Below, in pieces: positions 50,031-61,068 of a stretch of DNA of 64,000 nt. The stretch's first letter is position 1. Every line of letters starts with the position of its first letter. The notes under the pieces were generated by a model. The model was given only the letters and a program-made list of their open reading frames with translations, ran no database searches and had not been told where the DNA came from. Both the position numbers and the translations under genes were made by a program. The DNA comes from Psettodes erumei (lineage: Eukaryota > Chordata > Actinopteri > Pleuronectiformes > Psettodidae): contig JAFBJZ010000292.1 of the NCBI GenBank assembly GCA_016785225.1, forward strand, positions 186,001 through 250,000, written 5' to 3'.

Positions 50031-50815
50031 TGTGAATATTCTCATTTGCCCAGGTCATGGTTATCTCAAGGAAATTTTACATCAATTTGACATTTCACCT
50101 CTCATCCAAAAGGCTTCATCAGTTCATGCTGGTCTGACTGGGGTGAGCTAGTCTGACAAACTACTTTAGAGATCCAGGGTATTTAACCTCTGTGGGGAAT
50201 TGTCACAAGGCCATTGATGTCATAGGATTGTTAGTGTACAATGACAGTCGTTAGCGCGATAGTCGTCACGATGACAGTCATAGGAGTGACAGTTGTTGGG
50301 GATGGTAGTTTCGACTTCGTTGGTGCTCTATTGTGTTGGGACAAGAGCCGTTGGAGACACATGAGGCCATTTGTGAACACATGTTGTTTTTTGAGGTTAA
50401 GTTCTTCAATCTCCTGGGAAGAGTAAAAAGGACGGCATTGACAAGTAGGAGATAGGTGGTGTCACAGACCTCCTCCTCTGTGAGAGATGTTTTTTTTCAA
50501 TTTCACATTGATGCTTCCTTTATTCCTCTTTTGAACCATCTGTCTTCCCTGTCCAAAATATGAACATTGGTCCTCAAAGGAGTGGGCTTTCTCCTTGAGG
50601 TGCAGATAGACAGTGGAGTCTAGGCCTGAGGAGTTGGCCCTTCTGTGCTGGGCCATACGCCTGTTCAGTGGTTGTTTGGTTTCACTGATATAGAGGTCCT
50701 TGCATTACTCACCGCACTGGACTGCATAGACCACATTGCTTTTTTGGTTGTGTGGTGTTTGGTCTTTGGGATGTACCAGTCTTTGCCTGGGTGTGTTACT
50801 GGGTTTGAAATACAA
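50031..50815 (-). mobile_element. Penelope-like retroelement, 3' end (5'-truncated)
   Basis: On the minus strand this contains the C-terminal GIY-YIG nuclease of a Penelope-like element followed by about 400 bases of 3' untranslated sequence. The non-coding part (50031-50400) includes the sequence around TCTCATTTGCCCAGGTCATG and a repetitive GATGACAGTCATAGGAGTGA segment, which I recall from related fish copies. The reverse-transcriptase domain is absent, so the copy cannot move. The left limit is where similarity fades; the right limit is the last codons that read like the family (about 50790-50815). Confidence 0.65.
50462..50750 (-). pseudogene. GIY-YIG endonuclease domain remnant (Penelope-like)
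   Basis: In one minus-strand frame the translation runs NVVYAVQCGE, a stop (50705-50707), then CKDLYISETKQPLNRRMAQH and onward through SSGLDSTVYLHLKEKAHSFE, ending SHRGGGL at a stop near 50459. This is the GIY-YIG layout used by Penelope-like elements: VVY corresponds to the 'GIY' strand, YIS to 'YIG' (Gly changed to Ser), and RRMAQHR carries the conserved Arg and His. Two in-frame stops and a probable frameshift beyond GGGL show that it is dead. In intact elements this domain nicks the target DNA. Confidence 0.7.
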
Positions 50816-53800
50816 GGGGGAGCTAAAAAGGTTAAACTGAGGATACTATAGGTGTAAGCCTTTCACTACATAACCAGCTTAGTTGTATATGCCTTGCAGG
50901 GTTTTTTAGTGTTTTCCGTAAGTACGGAATTGTTTGATTCTACATGACGCCTATGTATCATCTTCCTGGTGTTAAAGTTACAGTGCATTTAAATTCAACA
51001 AACAACCCTATGACAATCGTGCCAAAAGGTTTGCATCATTTTGAGTAAACCTCCACATCTATTGGCTCAGCTCCTGAGGAATCAGTGCTTTCCTGTTTCC
51101 CAGCACCGATACACATACACTGTTCAGAACAGTACATCACTGACAGTAAAAATAAATATAAAACAGCTCTAAGACTATCTTAAACATGTTCTGGTATCTT
51201 TATTTACTGGAGCTGGACTCTTAAAGACCAAACTGAGTCCTTTTAGTTTTACACAGACAATCAACCAGCAGCTATTTTAGTAGCATTGCTATTTTTAATA
51301 GCAGCTGTTTTAATATTTTAGGTGTTTTAGCATAGACATAAAAGTGCAGCAAGGATGTAAGTACCATACATGTGAATGACCAGGGCATTTGGTTTTGCGT
51401 CCTGTCTACATGGTCATTGGGTTTATGGTGGCCACTTCTTTTTTTCCCACTGACATGCTTTTCAGCTGCTACTGTATTTAGAAAATCGGATGTGACACTA
51501 TCACCGCCATCTCTCATGAGATTACAAGTGAGTGAGATGAGATAATGCTGGTGGGATAGTTTTCTTCTCAATGAAGTGGAGGGGGAGAAACTTGATGTGG
51601 ATATTTTGATTGGATTTAATCCCAAATTACTTATGTGGTAAAATGACAAAATAAATTGAACTGTTTTGAAGTCTGTTGATCCTTGGGTAGAAAATGTAAT
51701 GCCATGACAGGCAGATTGGCTAATCTAAAGCAACTGATGACCTCTTATGTTAAAAGAATTTGGCTGGTTACGGTTGCAGCAGGCATTACATTAGATATCT
51801 GCTGGGAATTATTAGGCCTCATCACATAATTCTCACATCTGTGTCATCCTCTGTATATTTCTGTGATGGCTTGTTTCTGTAAAGTCTTTAGTATTCCCTT
51901 GCATGTCATCCGTCATGTCATCCAGAGGTCATTCATCACAACTTTATCACATTTCCAATGATTGAACTCCCAGTCGACCATTAAAGAACTGAAAGAAGTT
52001 CAAGTGATAGCGTTTTAGTATCTCTTCACTCAACTTTTAAGCAGCTGAAAAATATGTTGATTCATAGGTTGGTTATGAGACATTTTATCATCAGATGTGT
52101 GCAAAACCAATGTGGCTCTTGACAGAAATGTTTTTGCCCTCATAGACAGTGGAGGATAATTCCACATTTGGAACATTATGTGTTGTCACAATAGCAGTGG
52201 TAGGTTTAAAGCCACTCCACCCCCAAAAAGAAAAGATAAGAAAATGCACTGTTTTTTAAAAGAAAAAAAGGAATAATTATTTTGTGTCATCTCTCTCTGC
52301 CCACTTTGTATTTGTTTTTTTTCCCTTTGCACTTTCTGCATCTCTAGCCTTGATCAAGGCTTCTTGCTCCTATGTGAATCACTGGTGTGTTTAGCCTTGT
52401 GGATGGATCTAAAGATTTTCATACATATTGTACAGGAAGTTGCTCAGGCCTCCAGGCTGTTTTATTTTACTGACTTGTTTACACACATAAAATACAAATA
52501 CCCCCCCACAGTGGTATGAATTTATTGTGGATATTAATGCTAGTGAGGCTGTATATAGATGTAAATAAGACTTTTTCTGTGCTATTATGTATTTTTCTGT
52601 GTAAAAAGAAATCAAAGGTATATGTACAGGCAGGCATGACTCTATTTTAGGGAGTCAAATACATTCTGTATAAGCACAACTGAAATTTGGCATCTTTACA
52701 TCATTCCTCTCCTCTGCAGGATGTGGTTGAGTATTATGTTCTCAGAAGCATAAATCTATAAACTATGCAGCATGTTGGAGCAGTGGAAGGCACTATGGCT
52801 AAACCAAACAATAGCCCCAACCACAGAAGCTCACACTTTTGGGCAGAGAATCCAATGATTTAATCAAACAGAGCAGACATGAGAAGTAGTCCCACTGAAA
52901 CTCAAAGCTGAGGGAACACTGACACTGAGGTGACACTGAAGACACCTTCCCTTTACTACTTGCTGGTATTTTACTAGGAATAAGGAATAGGACTAAGAAA
53001 CCAAAACTCTCAGAACTGAGTGGAAATACAGAATCAGTATGTGGATTCATCACAGTGAGCGAAACTTCACATAACACATGATTTTCCCATTATCAAAACT
53101 ACATTTTTTTTATTAATGCAGCTTTAGTGCTTCTGTAAAGGAATGACTTTCTGCTCAATCTCAGTCACCACTAAAAGAAAAGGTTGATGGCATGTACTGT
53201 ATGTGATGAAAGGCCTAGCCCAACTGAAGAGGTTGATTGTTTTAAGAGAGTGATGTAATTCTTCAGGACTAGCTTTTATTGTAGTTTATGGCAGAAAAAT
53301 GCATTACATTGAAATGCCAACCTGAAGAGAATAAGAAAAGAGACAGAGAAGCTGAAGATTGAAAATAAAGATTGCCTGTTGATTGAAAAGCTGTCGTCAA
53401 AATGTATATCTGTATTTGATTAATAATTCAGCTCTGGCACGGCAGCGCGGCCTGTTTTAATGTTCTCAGCCGTCCACCCCATCCTTCGTTATCAACCAAA
53501 TTTAGACTCCATGAAGATGGATGCTCATTGTCAGCCCATCGACCAGCCCACTCCTGCACTGTTGATTAATGGGGTCCTATTTTGAGGTCACAGGGGTTCG
53601 CCTGAGCAGATATCAGACTCGGTGATATCTCCGCACAGCACTAACCACTCCTGGTTGCTAACATACTCAAGTCGAAAGTAATGCATGCAGCAGTTTACTC
53701 CCATGAGCCGAAGTTTTGTCGGAGAGAGTGGTTTTTGATTTAGTTTAAAGCTCCGAATTTTCAAGCTCAGGGTCAATTTGTCTTCATGGCCTTCACTTTA

Positions 53801-56800
53801 GCGCTGACCAGTTCTGCAGAATTTCTTTTGATGTAAACTCTGCTGATCTTTGAGAGTGCAGATGCTGTCCTGAATGGATTGAAGCCACTAACCAAATTTC
53901 TTCTCCACTCTGCCGGTTCTTCTTCCACATTTACAGTAGGTTTATTTATCCATGAATGTGACCTTTGAGTAGGTGTGTGTGCACCACAGGGGAGCGTGGG
54001 TGTGGTGGTTCCAGTGGATGTTGGCTGAACACCATCTGGACAGGTGATGTCTTTATTCAAGACTTAAAGGTATTAGTTTTCCAAACTCTGTGGGGTTAGT
54101 CCAGGACACCCCTTCACTCCTCTCCTCTGTCCATCTCTCTGCACCGTTTTGACGAGAACTGTGTGTTTCACTACTCCCTGACCTCGATGAGCCTGTGTCT
54201 GGGTGCCTCATTATCCCTTCACCTGGCATCATTAATACTTGTTTGCCTAGAGGGAGATTGAAGGTTGAAGCGGGGTGGAGCCTGAAGGTCCAAGTATTGA
54301 CTGGAGAAAGAAGACAAATAGTGTTGATCGATGGAGAGAGTCTCTGAAAAGTAGGACACCGCCGGACTGAGCGCACCACAGCCGTGCAGATGAGACCGTG
54401 CGAGAGAGTCGCTGTGGACGCTTCCAGTTGTGGCACAGCGTCAGCAGGCTTGTAAATTACACAGATCAATCCTTGATAATGATTGCTTTGGACAGTATCC
54501 TCTCCCATAACGTGGATAATGGGAGCTGTGTGTGTGAGAAATCCTCAAATTAAAGTAGTGAGGATAAATCGCCATGCAAGTCTTGTCCCCAAAGGATCCA
54601 CCGAGCAAAAAAAAGATCACATCATTGTGACTTATCTGTGTCTGGGTGTTGGAAGAAAGAAAGGATTTATCATGAAGAACATACCGATACAGAAAGAAGG
54701 AATCATTTTTCAGCCTTTAATGAAGCATCTCTGTGAGGCCATGTGCTTACACTGACATACTCCCTCACACCCGGCAGCCCCTGTGGCCCTTCACAAATGT
54801 GTTCTCACAAGATAATTACATTATTTTCAGAATGTTGCCAAGCACTGCTGAGTGTTCCTCTCTCAAGATGCTGCCCATCAAGATGCCCAGCATTTCTGTT
54901 CCAGTCTTGCACATGACTTTACATCGCATGTTCAACAGAGACTTGGAGTGGCCAACTCACCAGATGGTGGTCTGTGACTCTGTGACTGAAATCTGCTTCC
55001 AGAGGTGAAAGTGCCTGTACAAAAAAAGGTGGCCCCTTTTAAAGTGGGTGTCAACAACCACACGTTAGTGACATCAGATCTTCAAAAGCACACGGTCTCC
55101 ACCAACATGCAGTGATGACAATACTGAGCAGTTTTTCAGGAACACAAAAAAGGGAAGATGGCTGTTTTGTGCAAGTCATGTTTGAATACTAAAACTGCCA
55201 AAATATTGCAGACCTGAGCTCTGCAAACATGACAACTTAAAGCGCACTTTCTCAAATGGTGATAATTCATGTTTAAGTGCCAATTAAAATCCTACCAACA
55301 TGCTGTGCTTACAGTAGATATAGGGATGGACAAAGCAGAGCACCAGGAACAGTGGTCAGCTGTGCAGTCAGTGTCTGGCTCACATAAAGTAAGAACTCTT
55401 CAGTTCTTCCCCTTTACTTTCCATTACAGATCCTCCTACAGCTCTGCTGATGGACTTTAAATTTGCACGGCCTCTTTACATGCATCGACATGAGAGAGTT
55501 TGACCCATTAAACCAGAGTGAGGCTGCCTTATGAGTTTACACACGTGGTTTTATACAGCTGTATTGCCCTTAACATTTCATTTTACATCCATGGCAGTGT
55601 TGCTGAATTTTCATTGTGGTCCCTTGGATGTCTTTAAGTGATGGACAAGTGTGAAATAGCCGTGCACTGTGGGTGGTCCCTGTGGTTTTCTCTCTCACGT
55701 AGCGCCTTTGCATTCGGCTGTAGTTCTAGCACATCTTTTCACAGCACAGAGGATTATGTGCATAGTCTGTGCCGGTTGCCTCTTGATTTCCTCTTGTGTT
55801 TCTTTTTTTGGAGATGAGCTGTGATATCTTTGCCCAGCTGTGTAGCTGTGTGAAGCATTACAGGATGGTGCACTCTGTCCGTCTGCTTTTTTGCACTAAT
55901 TATCTTTTTGGGGCACAGTGGGAAATGAGGTAAGATGAAGGCATAATTGGTTATACAATCTAACAGCAAGTGGGGCAAGATTCAGGCTTTAAAAAAAGAG
56001 GTGCAACATATCTGAAGTACCAAAATAAAGAATCACAGACTGTACACTGTGAGCTGAAAGGGAACTAACTGCATAGTGTGTCCCTGAAAACCTTAGAGCT
56101 CCTTGTATATCCCCTCCCAGGACATCAGGACATGATGGTACACGTGATTTTTACAGTCTTTATTTAACTGCTGTTTGAAAGCAAGCTTTGCTGTCAGGCC
56201 TTCTTATCTCAACCTACAGTACAATTATAAGATAGTTATCATGTTGTCAGGGAGAGCACAAGTTAAAATGTTAGACATCTTTAGTCGCAGACATTAATTA
56301 TGCTGCCACCTGATTAATAAAATAGGGAAAAAAACAATACAAAATGGATTTCAAAAGCATTTCAGTCTTAGATATCTTCTATTATGCTACACAGTATATT
56401 TAATAAACAATAAATACCAGTCATTTGAGTAGAGCAGGACAAATGTATATTGGGGAATCATGGGTTTAATGACTGGAGCCAGCAGAACATGCACTGCTTG
56501 ACTGTAGCTTTGAAGGTTTTCATGTGTTGTGGGGGTGGAAGTAAGAACACAAAAAAGATCTAACCTAACAGCAGGTTAGTGCAGCAATTCAAACGTTTTT
56601 TCCACTACCATCCCAAAGTATATTTTAACTGTTCTGAAGTGAAGGTAAAGCAAAGATCAAAATGTTGTTTCTTAACTTTGTTCCTTGTTTTTAGTCTGCT
56701 TAGTTGTATTATTAATTTTGCCTCATAGAAAATTAAGCTGTCCAATCGCAGCTGTGCTCTGCTCACATTTTATCGAATGTAATATATATATTCCTCATTA

Positions 56801-57094
56801 ATGATGTATCATTACTCCATAAACAAGCCATCCACTATTATTATTAATTCATTTTTATGACCTGACCCTCCTGATTTGCAGAGTTCTGCAAATATAAGCG
56901 CAGTCACTACTGTCCATGTCACGCTGTTTACTCGGGTTTAGATGATAAAATAAAGACCACAATGATATATTAAAATGGTCCAAATGTGTGCTTTAGCTGA
57001 TAGACTCACACACAGAATTAATTAGCAGGTAATGTCAGAAAATAATAGTGATTTTCAGTAAAATGACTAAAAAGTAATGTTTGGCTTAAATTAG
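50816..57094. other. Non-coding tract, no gene seen
   Basis: Unique-looking, mostly A/T-rich DNA. The minus frame at 54053-54508 (151 residues) is the longest non-transposon frame in the window but has no domain, no homologue I recognise and no splice context. A block at 53420-53650 with CpG and TTGATTAAT cores could be conserved. No mobile element was recognised. Confidence 0.5.
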
Positions 57095-57340
57095 ATTTGA
57101 GGCCATAAAATTGGGGTGAGACATCTTGATTGACAGCTAAGATTGACTCGTGATTGTTCAGGCAGGTGTCTCCTTGGGACCTTGGTACCACAGCTCCACT
57201 CCCATATCACTACTGGGCAGACTCTGGCTCCAAATGACATCACCAGTGCAGAATTGCAGTGCCTATACTCTGGATATTTTGGCTTCAATGTTGTCTAGTG
57301 GGAGGAAGTGGAGATGCATCATCCATCTTTATGTGTCTTT
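57095..57340 (+). repeat. Probable dispersed teleost repeat
   Basis: Strings GGTGAGACATCTTGATTGAC, GACTCGTGATTGTTCAGGCA, CCACTCCCATATCACTACTG, GGCAGACTCTGGCTCCAAAT and GGAGATGCATCATCCATCTT resemble an interspersed sequence I recall from many fish genomes, often close to the 3' ends of elements. Class unknown. The open frames on both strands are not considered genes. Confidence 0.45.
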
Positions 57341-57783
57341 GGTATCGCCGCTAACATAGCGGTCCTATTCTGATTCCACAGTGAGTACATAACGAAGATA
57401 TTTCAGAAAAAAACAATACCTGCCAGGCTCCATACTTTTGTAATTTCTAAAGTAGTTTGGTTTTAGTAGTTTTATAATCAGTAGAATTAGTTATTATTTA
57501 ATATATAGCGATTCCTTTTGTCTGTTGGGCATGGCAGCTGATCCTTCCAAGAGCCTCTGTCCTCGATGTGATATAATCTATCTAAGTCGAGTGTTTGTGT
57601 AACTCTCGCCTCTGGTAACACAGAAGTCTGTAGTGACACCCCTGGGCAGCGAGGAGCAAATTAAACTTCCCACAGCCAAAGTCTCCCCATAGTCCATCCA
57701 GTGACGTCAGAACACGTCAGTGGAGGGTAAACTTGGCCACGCACAAAGCAGTACCATGGGGATTGGCAAGACTCATTTGCATT

Positions 57784-57970
57784 ACACTCAGTAAGTTATT
57801 AGGTACACCAATCTAAAACCAATGTAGTTTAATATAACATTACAATCGTCCCTATTCTTGAAGGTTATAATGTGCACTTTTTTGAAAATTGGCTAAGAGA
57901 GGTGTTGATTCAACTCTGTTGAGCACTGCGCCTTGTTGAATTATATTACATTATGCTGAGGGAGGATTCT
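57784..57970 (+). repeat. Dispersed repeat relic (TTATTAGGTACACC type)
   Basis: CTCAGTAAGTTATTAGGTAC, then ACCAATGTAGTTTAATATAA, GAAGGTTATAATGTGCACTT and AGAGGTGTTGATTCAACTCT match the order of a common fish repeat containing TTATTAGGTACACC and GTGTTGATTCAACTCTGT. No coding potential. The copy has small indels. Confidence 0.5.
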
Positions 57971-58845
57971 GTTCTGTTCTGGTTCTGGCAGTCAACAAGA
58001 TGTCTGTCATGTGTTCATTTTGCAATCTGTTCCAAATATTTGAAACCTTTCATTGTGGTGGAGAGAACTTCCTTTTGAGGCTCTCTCCCTAATCCAAACA
58101 CAAGCCACACGGCAGGCCCACCACAAAATAGGACGTCATTGAAAATATGTAATATTGAAGTTATGGTGTTTGTGTTTGTTATCCTTAATATAGCCACAGT
58201 AGTTTGAAAATCCACGTGCTTTCTGTTGTGTGGAAGCACGGCTCACCAACAGATCAGGCTCTGCTGCATAACTTTCCATACTCGTGTGTTGCCTGTGTTA
58301 TCGAAAAGCTGTAATTTGTCTAAACACCATGCATGGCAAAAATCCTCACTCGCAAACAAATGAACCCACAGAGCTCCTCTGAAACACGTCACTGTATCAG
58401 TCAGACGTCATGAAAATCCTTGCCCCGGCTTCCTTTTCTAGCCAACTTTGCAATTTGCGTTCGTCTAATCTCACAAACACATTCTGCTTGTTCTGTTCTT
58501 TGCTTTCATTGCCTCTTGCAGATACACATGCATAACATCAGTGTAATAGGAAGGAGATGCACAATGCGCCCCCCACCCCTGTCACTGCTACTTTTTCCTG
58601 AGGTGATACAGTGAGCATTCCTGGCTCAGCCTTTCAAAGAGGCCAGATGTATTATGGTAATAGTACTGTCGCCTCTGGTTCTCTTAGCTGTGCGGTCACA
58701 TTCATTTCCCCAGCTCACTGTCAGCAGTGAGGCTTTGAAAGGTGGAGTAAGCGATTCTGAAGACTGGCAATATCTGAACTCAGCCCACTAAATTCAGTGA
58801 GAGGAGAAGACACGGAAACAAAATCCACAGCGTGATATACGCATG

Positions 58846-58854
58846 TAAGTGGAT
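58846..58854. repeat. Target-site duplication, left copy (RTE)
   Basis: TAAGTGGAT here is repeated exactly at 61060-61068. The two copies flank the RTE element, whose 3' end (minus strand) abuts this copy. Confidence 0.75.
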
Positions 58855-59486
58855 CTTCTTCTTCCTCTGTCGGCTGCTCCCTTCAGGGGTCGCCACAGGG
58901 AATCATCTGCCTCCATTTAATCCTATCCTCTACATCCTCTTCTCTCACACCGACTAACTTCACGTCCTCCTTCACCACATCCATAAACCTCCTCTTTGGT
59001 CTCCCTCCAAACCTTCTGCCTGGCAGTTCTAAACTCGGCATCCTTCTACCGATATATTCACTTTACCTCCCCTGCATATGTCCAAACCATCTTAGTCCAG
59101 CCTCTCTGACCTTGTCTCCAAACCATCTCACATGTGCTGTCCCTCTGATGTACTCATTCCTGGTCCTGTCCAACCTGGTCACTCCCAAAGAGAACCTCAA
59201 CCTTTTAGTTTCTCATATGTCCTGTACAACTCGAACAAACTTTTCTGCCACTTATGACTTCCACATACAGTACCACATTTCTTCTCTCAGTACCCTGTCA
59301 TAAGCTTTTTCTAAATCTACAAAGACACAATGAAAGCTCCTTCTGACCTTCTCTGTACTTCTCGATCAACATTCTCACACTGCATCTGTGGCATGAAACC
59401 CTAATGCTGCTCACAAATGCTCACTTCTGTTCTTAGCCTAGCTTCCACTACTCTTTCCCATAACTTCATTGTATGGCTCATCAACT

Positions 59487-59975
59487 CTATACCTCTATAG
59501 ATGCTGCAACTCTGTACACCTTCCTTGTTCTTAAAAATAGGCACCAGCACACTTTTCCTCCTCCTTTTTCCTCAGACATCCTGTCACTCTCTAAGATCTT
59601 GTTTAATAACCTAGTTAGGAACTCTATTGTCATCTCTCCTAGACACTTCCATACCTCCACTGGTACATTATCTGGACCAACTGCCTTTCCTCTCGTCATC
59701 CTCTTCAGTGCCTTCCTCACTTCATCTTTACTAATCTTTGCAACTAAGTGGTCCACTGCAGCCACTTCTGTGGTTGCCCAGTCATCTGGGAGCACCTCCT
59801 GACCAGGACCTGTCTCTGGAAATCCTTCCTGAAATCCCCACAACACTCCTCCTCTCTCAGCTTCCACCACTTCGTCCTCTTCTCTGCCTTTGTCTTCCTC
59901 ATCTTTTTCATCATCTTCATTCGTCATCCTACACATCACCATTCTATGCTGTCTTGCTACATTCTCAACTGCCAC
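59487..59975 (-). pseudogene. RTE ORF fragment: endonuclease C-terminus fused to RT fingers
   Basis: A 162-codon open stretch. Residues 1-18 (VARQHRMVMCRM) are the C-terminal end of the RTE endonuclease. The next part is an acidic linker, then PDDWATTEV joins directly to AAVDHLVAKISKDEVRKAL. In related elements roughly 150 residues separate these parts, so the join marks an in-frame deletion. KRMTRGKAVGPDNVPVEVWK, then CLGEMTIEFL and LLNKILESDRM, is the finger region of the reverse transcriptase. After MSEE the frame shifts and the last 26 residues are unrelated. It lacks the palm and active site and cannot polymerise. Confidence 0.75.
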
Positions 59976-60257
59976 TACTTTGCAGTCACGAATCTCCTTA
60001 AGGTTACATCATCTGCACAAGATGTAGTCTACCTGTGTGCTCCGACCTCGTCAACACATCATCCTGTGTTCATGACATTCCTAAACAAAGGTATTCACTA
60101 AAGCCATTTCCATCCTTTTTGCAAAATCAACTACCATCTGTCCTTCTTCATTCCTAACATCAATTCAAAACCTGCCCTTAACTTCCTCATCTCCTCTGTT
60201 GCCTTCGCCAACATGTCCATTGAGGTCCGCACCAATCACCATCCTCTCACCTTTAGC

Positions 60258-60570
60258 CCTTTAACTGCCTGCTCAACCATATAGTTGAGTTTTAAAAACA
60301 TACTCAACCAAATGGTTGATTTGTTGCTTGATGGTAAATGTAGCAAATTAAGCTAATGTAAATAAAATTGACTTTTTTGCAATAAAATCATAACTTAATT
60401 TTATTTATTGCTGTAAATATGAAACATAGAGTGTTGTACATACATTGTTATAAATCATGAATAAGCTGAGATACGTTAATTAAAAAAATCATTGATGGTG
60501 CTTATGACTCACCTAAGGGTAAAAAAAAAAAAAAAATCACTGTTTTTTTCTTGGTGGGGTTATTAAAGGG
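60258..60570. mobile_element. piggyBac-like MITE nested in the RTE
   Basis: The termini are CCCTTTAACTGCC on the left and GGTTATTAAAGGG on the right; the right end inverted is CCCTTTAATAACC, so the first eight bases match exactly. It is flanked by TTAG (60254-60257) and TTAA (60571-60574), a piggyBac-type TTAA duplication with one substitution. Removing the insert restores the RTE reading around CTCACC..GGATACGCTGCATCAC. Near the left end are two hairpin-like motifs: CTCAAC(6)GTTGAG at 60273-60290 and TCAACCA(2)TGGTTGA at 60304-60319. An A run (60520-60536) lies near the right end. No transposase is encoded. Confidence 0.75.
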
Positions 60571-60806
60571 TTAAGGATACGCTGCATCACCCCATCTACC
60601 TCACTCCAGAATTTGTCCTTCTCTTCTTCCTCACATCCTACCTGTAGGGCAAAACCACTAACAACATTTAACAACAGAGCTTCAATTTTTATCTTCATAA
60701 TCAATCTATCTGACAACCATCTCACCTCCAGAACATTCTTAGCCAAGTCCTCCGTCAGGATAACCCCTTCTCTATTCCTTCTCCTGTCAAGGCCATGGTA
60801 GAACAA
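60571..60806 (-). pseudogene. RTE endonuclease fragment
   Basis: The minus-strand frame reads FYHGLDRRRNREGVILTEDL, AKNVLEVRWLSDRLI, then LLNVVSGFALQVGCEEEEKD and KFWSEVDGVMQRI. This is the middle of the apurinic/apyrimidinic-type endonuclease of fish RTE elements (the domain also seen in CFDP2-like proteins). It is then interrupted by the MITE at 60570. The open frame runs a further dozen residues into the MITE (to 60537), and those are not RTE. More endonuclease sequence continues on both sides with frameshifts. Confidence 0.75.
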
Positions 60807-61059
60807 CTTAAATCCTGCTCCTAAGCTCCCAGCCTTGCTACCTTTTCACCTGGTCACCTGAACACAGATTGTCCACTCCTCTGCTTCATGTCCACCAACT
60901 CTCTAGCTTTTCCTGCCTTTGTCCCAACATTCAGCGTCCCTACTCTTAGTCCTTAACTGTTGACCTGCCTCTTCTCCCTCTGCCTGCTGACATGTCTTCC
61001 TCCTGTCCTTGGGACCGGCTCAAAAAAGACACTGGCTTGTGCCCCCCTTGTGGCTGCAT

Positions 61060-61068
61060 TAAGTGGAT
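61060..61068. repeat. Target-site duplication, right copy (RTE)
   Basis: An exact second copy of TAAGTGGAT (see 58846-58854), located directly beyond the 5' end of the RTE. Its presence indicates one insertion event with both ends intact and internal loss afterwards or during retrotransposition. Confidence 0.75.

Larger units (their letters stand above)
58855..61059 (-). mobile_element. RTE-clade LINE, internally deleted, with nested MITE
   Basis: The minus strand carries the very common teleost RTE retrotransposon. Its 3' end (plus-strand CTTCTTCTTCCTCTGTCGGC followed by TGCTCCCTTCAGGGGTCGCC) abuts the left TAAGTGGAT. The 5' coding start (ATGCAGCCACAAGG on the minus strand) abuts the right copy. 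Order from 5' to 3': apurinic-type endonuclease (about 61050-59900), fused to the reverse-transcriptase fingers (59760-59480), then the thumb/C-terminal region to 58880. The endonuclease-RT linker is deleted near 59766, and the palm with the catalytic aspartates is deleted near 59207. A 313-base MITE is inserted at 60258. The copy is dead. Confidence 0.85.

Noticed and set aside
54053..54508. 151-residue minus-strand open frame, the longest outside the transposons
   Set aside because: No recognisable domain, signal or repeat; no supporting splice or promoter context. Frames this long occur by chance in 64 kb of balanced-composition DNA.
59473..60101. Plus-strand open frames (109, 87 and 117 residues) over the RTE
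   Set aside because: They are the antisense shadow of the RTE coding sequence, which is recognisable on the minus strand.
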